Below are positions 62,825 through 64,000 of a stretch of DNA of 64,000 nt, piece by piece (the first letter of the stretch is position 1; every line of letters begins with the position of its first letter). Where the stretch lies: positions 186,001 through 250,000 of the forward strand of contig NZ_NIRT01000001.1 of the NCBI RefSeq assembly GCF_003207795.1. The letters are read 5' to 3'. Made by a program: the position numbers and the translations under genes. The stretch comes from Komagataeibacter nataicola (GTDB lineage Bacteria > Pseudomonadota > Alphaproteobacteria > Acetobacterales > Acetobacteraceae). The notes beneath the pieces were generated by a model, which searched no databases, had not been told where the DNA came from, and saw only the letters and a program-made list of their open reading frames with translations.

Positions 62825-64000
62825 TTAGTTTCCGGCCTGCACCACACAAAAAGGCGGAAAAATTATGTTCATGGTGACACCCGGCATCCGCTCATGCACA
62901 CGCGTGGGCGTGATGTCGAGCCGCGCGTGATGCAGCGCCACGATGGCTGATACCAGGCTCAGCCCCAGGCCTGACCCGGGAATGTGGCGGCTCTTGTCCG
63001 AGCGGTAGAAGCGCCCCGTTACCGCCTTGCGCTCGGCTGCGGGAATGCCAATGCCCGTATCGATCACCTGCAGCAGGGCGCACTCCCCGTTCATGGCGGT
63101 ATGAATTTCAACCCGGCCGCCGCCGGGGGTGAACTTGATGGCGTTGTCCACAAGGTTGGCCAGCACCTCGATCAAAAGATCGCGGTCGCCCTGTACCTTG
63201 ATCGGCACCTCACGGGCGGCGCAGGCCAGGATGATACCCTTGGTTTCGGCTATGGGTTCATACAGATCGACGATATCGGCCACCAGCGCATCGAGGTCCA
63301 CCGTGCCAAATCCGGCCCGCCTGCGCCCGTTCTCGATCTCGCCTATGCGCAGCAGCGCGGTAATGATGGCAAAAGACTGGTCAAGGTCATCAATGGTGCG
63401 GGCGATGACATTGCGCAGCGCCTCCGCCGAGTGACCGGCATTGAGCGCGCGGTCAAGGCGCGCACGCACGCGGGCGAGCGGCGTGCGCAGGTCGTGAGCG
63501 ATGTCGTTGCCCACGTCGCGTATTTCATCAAGCAGCTGCTCGAGGCGGTCGAGCATGCGGTTGACGCTGCCCGCAAGGCGCTGGAGGTCGTCATTCTGCC
63601 TTCCTGCAGGCAGGCGCTCGTGCAGGTCGCCCTCCATGATGCGGTCGATCGCCTCATGCATGTCCTTGACGCGCGAGAGCGCCCGGTGGCTGAGGATGAT
63701 GCCAGTAATAAGCGCGAACAGCACGGTCGGCACGATCGAGACCAGCATGGAATGCCGCATCATCAGCCGCAGCTCGGTGCGCATCTGCCGGCTGCGCCCC
63801 AGCACCAGATAGCGCCCGCCGGGCACGCTTACGGCCACCATGCGCAGCACGGTGGCGGAACTGCCCCCCGTGGCCTCGGGAGCGATGACATGCACGCGCC
63901 CGTCGGCCACAAGCCCCGTGGGCCAGCTGTGCAGGTCGCCCACGATATAATGCTGCCCGGCATCGAACAGGGTGGTGGCGTTCATGATGATGCGCAGGTC
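62825..64000 (-). CDS. Sensor histidine kinase, N-terminus beyond the right edge
   Basis: At least 391 residues are in the window and the frame remains open to the edge (D-L-R-I-I before the first internal Met), so the true start is outside. Order of parts, counted from that Met: a periplasmic sensor segment, a helix (about 80-98), a HAMP domain, the H-box D-I-A-H-D-L-R-T-P-L (phosphorylated His 164), the N-box N-L-V-D-N-A-I-K-F, the G1 box D-T-G-I-G-I-P, an F-box F-Y-R-S-D-K-S-R and the G2 box G-S-G-L-G-L-S. It likely pairs with a response regulator upstream and controls the RND operon 160 bp downstream; the ligand is unknown. Confidence 0.9.
   Translation of the reverse strand, partial: DLRIIMNATTLFDAGQHYIVGDLHSWPTGLVADGRVHVIAPEATGGSSATVLRMVAVSVPGGRYLVLGRSRQMRTELRLMMRHSMLVSIVPTVLFALITGIILSHRALSRVKDMHEAIDRIMEGDLHERLPAGRQNDDLQRLAGSVNRMLDRLEQLLDEIRDVGNDIAHDLRTPLARVRARLDRALNAGHSAEALRNVIARTIDDLDQSFAIITALLRIGEIENGRRRAGFGTVDLDALVADIVDLYEPIAETKGIILACAAREVPIKVQGDRDLLIEVLANLVDNAIKFTPGGGRVEIHTAMNGECALLQVIDTGIGIPAAERKAVTGRFYRSDKSRHIPGSGLGLSLVSAIVALHHARLDITPTRVHERMPGVTMNIIFPPFCVVQAGN

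Overview
The window reads as chromosomal DNA of a high-GC alphaproteobacterium, most likely an acetic acid bacterium (Acetobacteraceae, close to Komagataeibacter or Gluconacetobacter). The basis is the protein style of every conserved gene, the rnhB-ccrM pairing, a CcrM-type GANTC methylase, an alphaproteobacterial alpha operon lacking rpsD and rpmJ, and AT-rich hairpin repeats that I recall from that group. The genus is inference.

Layout. (a) 1-2.2 kb, minus strand: DUF1285 protein, CCA tRNA nucleotidyltransferase and the start of an MsbA-like ABC exporter. (b) 2.3-9.2 kb, plus strand: a tightly coupled four-gene MoxR ATPase / DUF58 / BatA-DUF4159 / VWA-GATase-like membrane cassette, followed by a small secreted ankyrin protein (9.5-10.1 kb) lying between two fragments of a hairpin repeat. 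(c) 10.2-13.2 kb, minus: rnhB, ccrM and a D12-class adenine methylase in one operon, preceded by an unusually dense cluster of GANTC sites. (d) 13.4-25.3 kb: a CsbD-like protein, a DHA2-type MFS exporter, a complete MdtABC-type RND efflux operon with its own outer-membrane factor, a DUF1328 peptide and a second CsbD-like protein. (e) 25.4-28.1 kb, minus: a NitT/TauT (sulfonate-type) ABC importer. (f) 28.3-56.4 kb, minus: a nearly uninterrupted ribosomal/RNA polymerase superoperon, read from high to low coordinates as rplK-rplA-rplJ-rplL-rpoB-rpoC-rpsL-rpsG-tuf-S10/spc genes-secY-adk-rpsM-rpsK-rpoA-rplQ, closed by a clean intrinsic terminator. (g) 56.5-64 kb, minus: a second RND efflux operon (permease, adaptor, outer-membrane factor) behind a sensor histidine kinase that is cut by the right edge.

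The ribosomal block makes the core translation and transcription machinery together with SecY and adenylate kinase. Three candidate promoters inside it, before rplK, rpsL and rpsM, share a TTGAC -35 box and a GC-rich CGCGCC discriminator, which suggests common growth-rate control. Two genes common in this neighbourhood are missing: fusA between rpsG and tuf, and secE-nusG upstream of rplK, where the second RND operon now lies and its last codons overlap the candidate rplK promoter.

The strongest non-obvious signal is the roughly 130-bp control region before rnhB-ccrM, with six GANTC sites, four of them in two perfect inverted repeats. It suggests that the methylase controls its own operon through methylation state. 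No tRNA, rRNA, CRISPR array, prophage or insertion sequence was seen.
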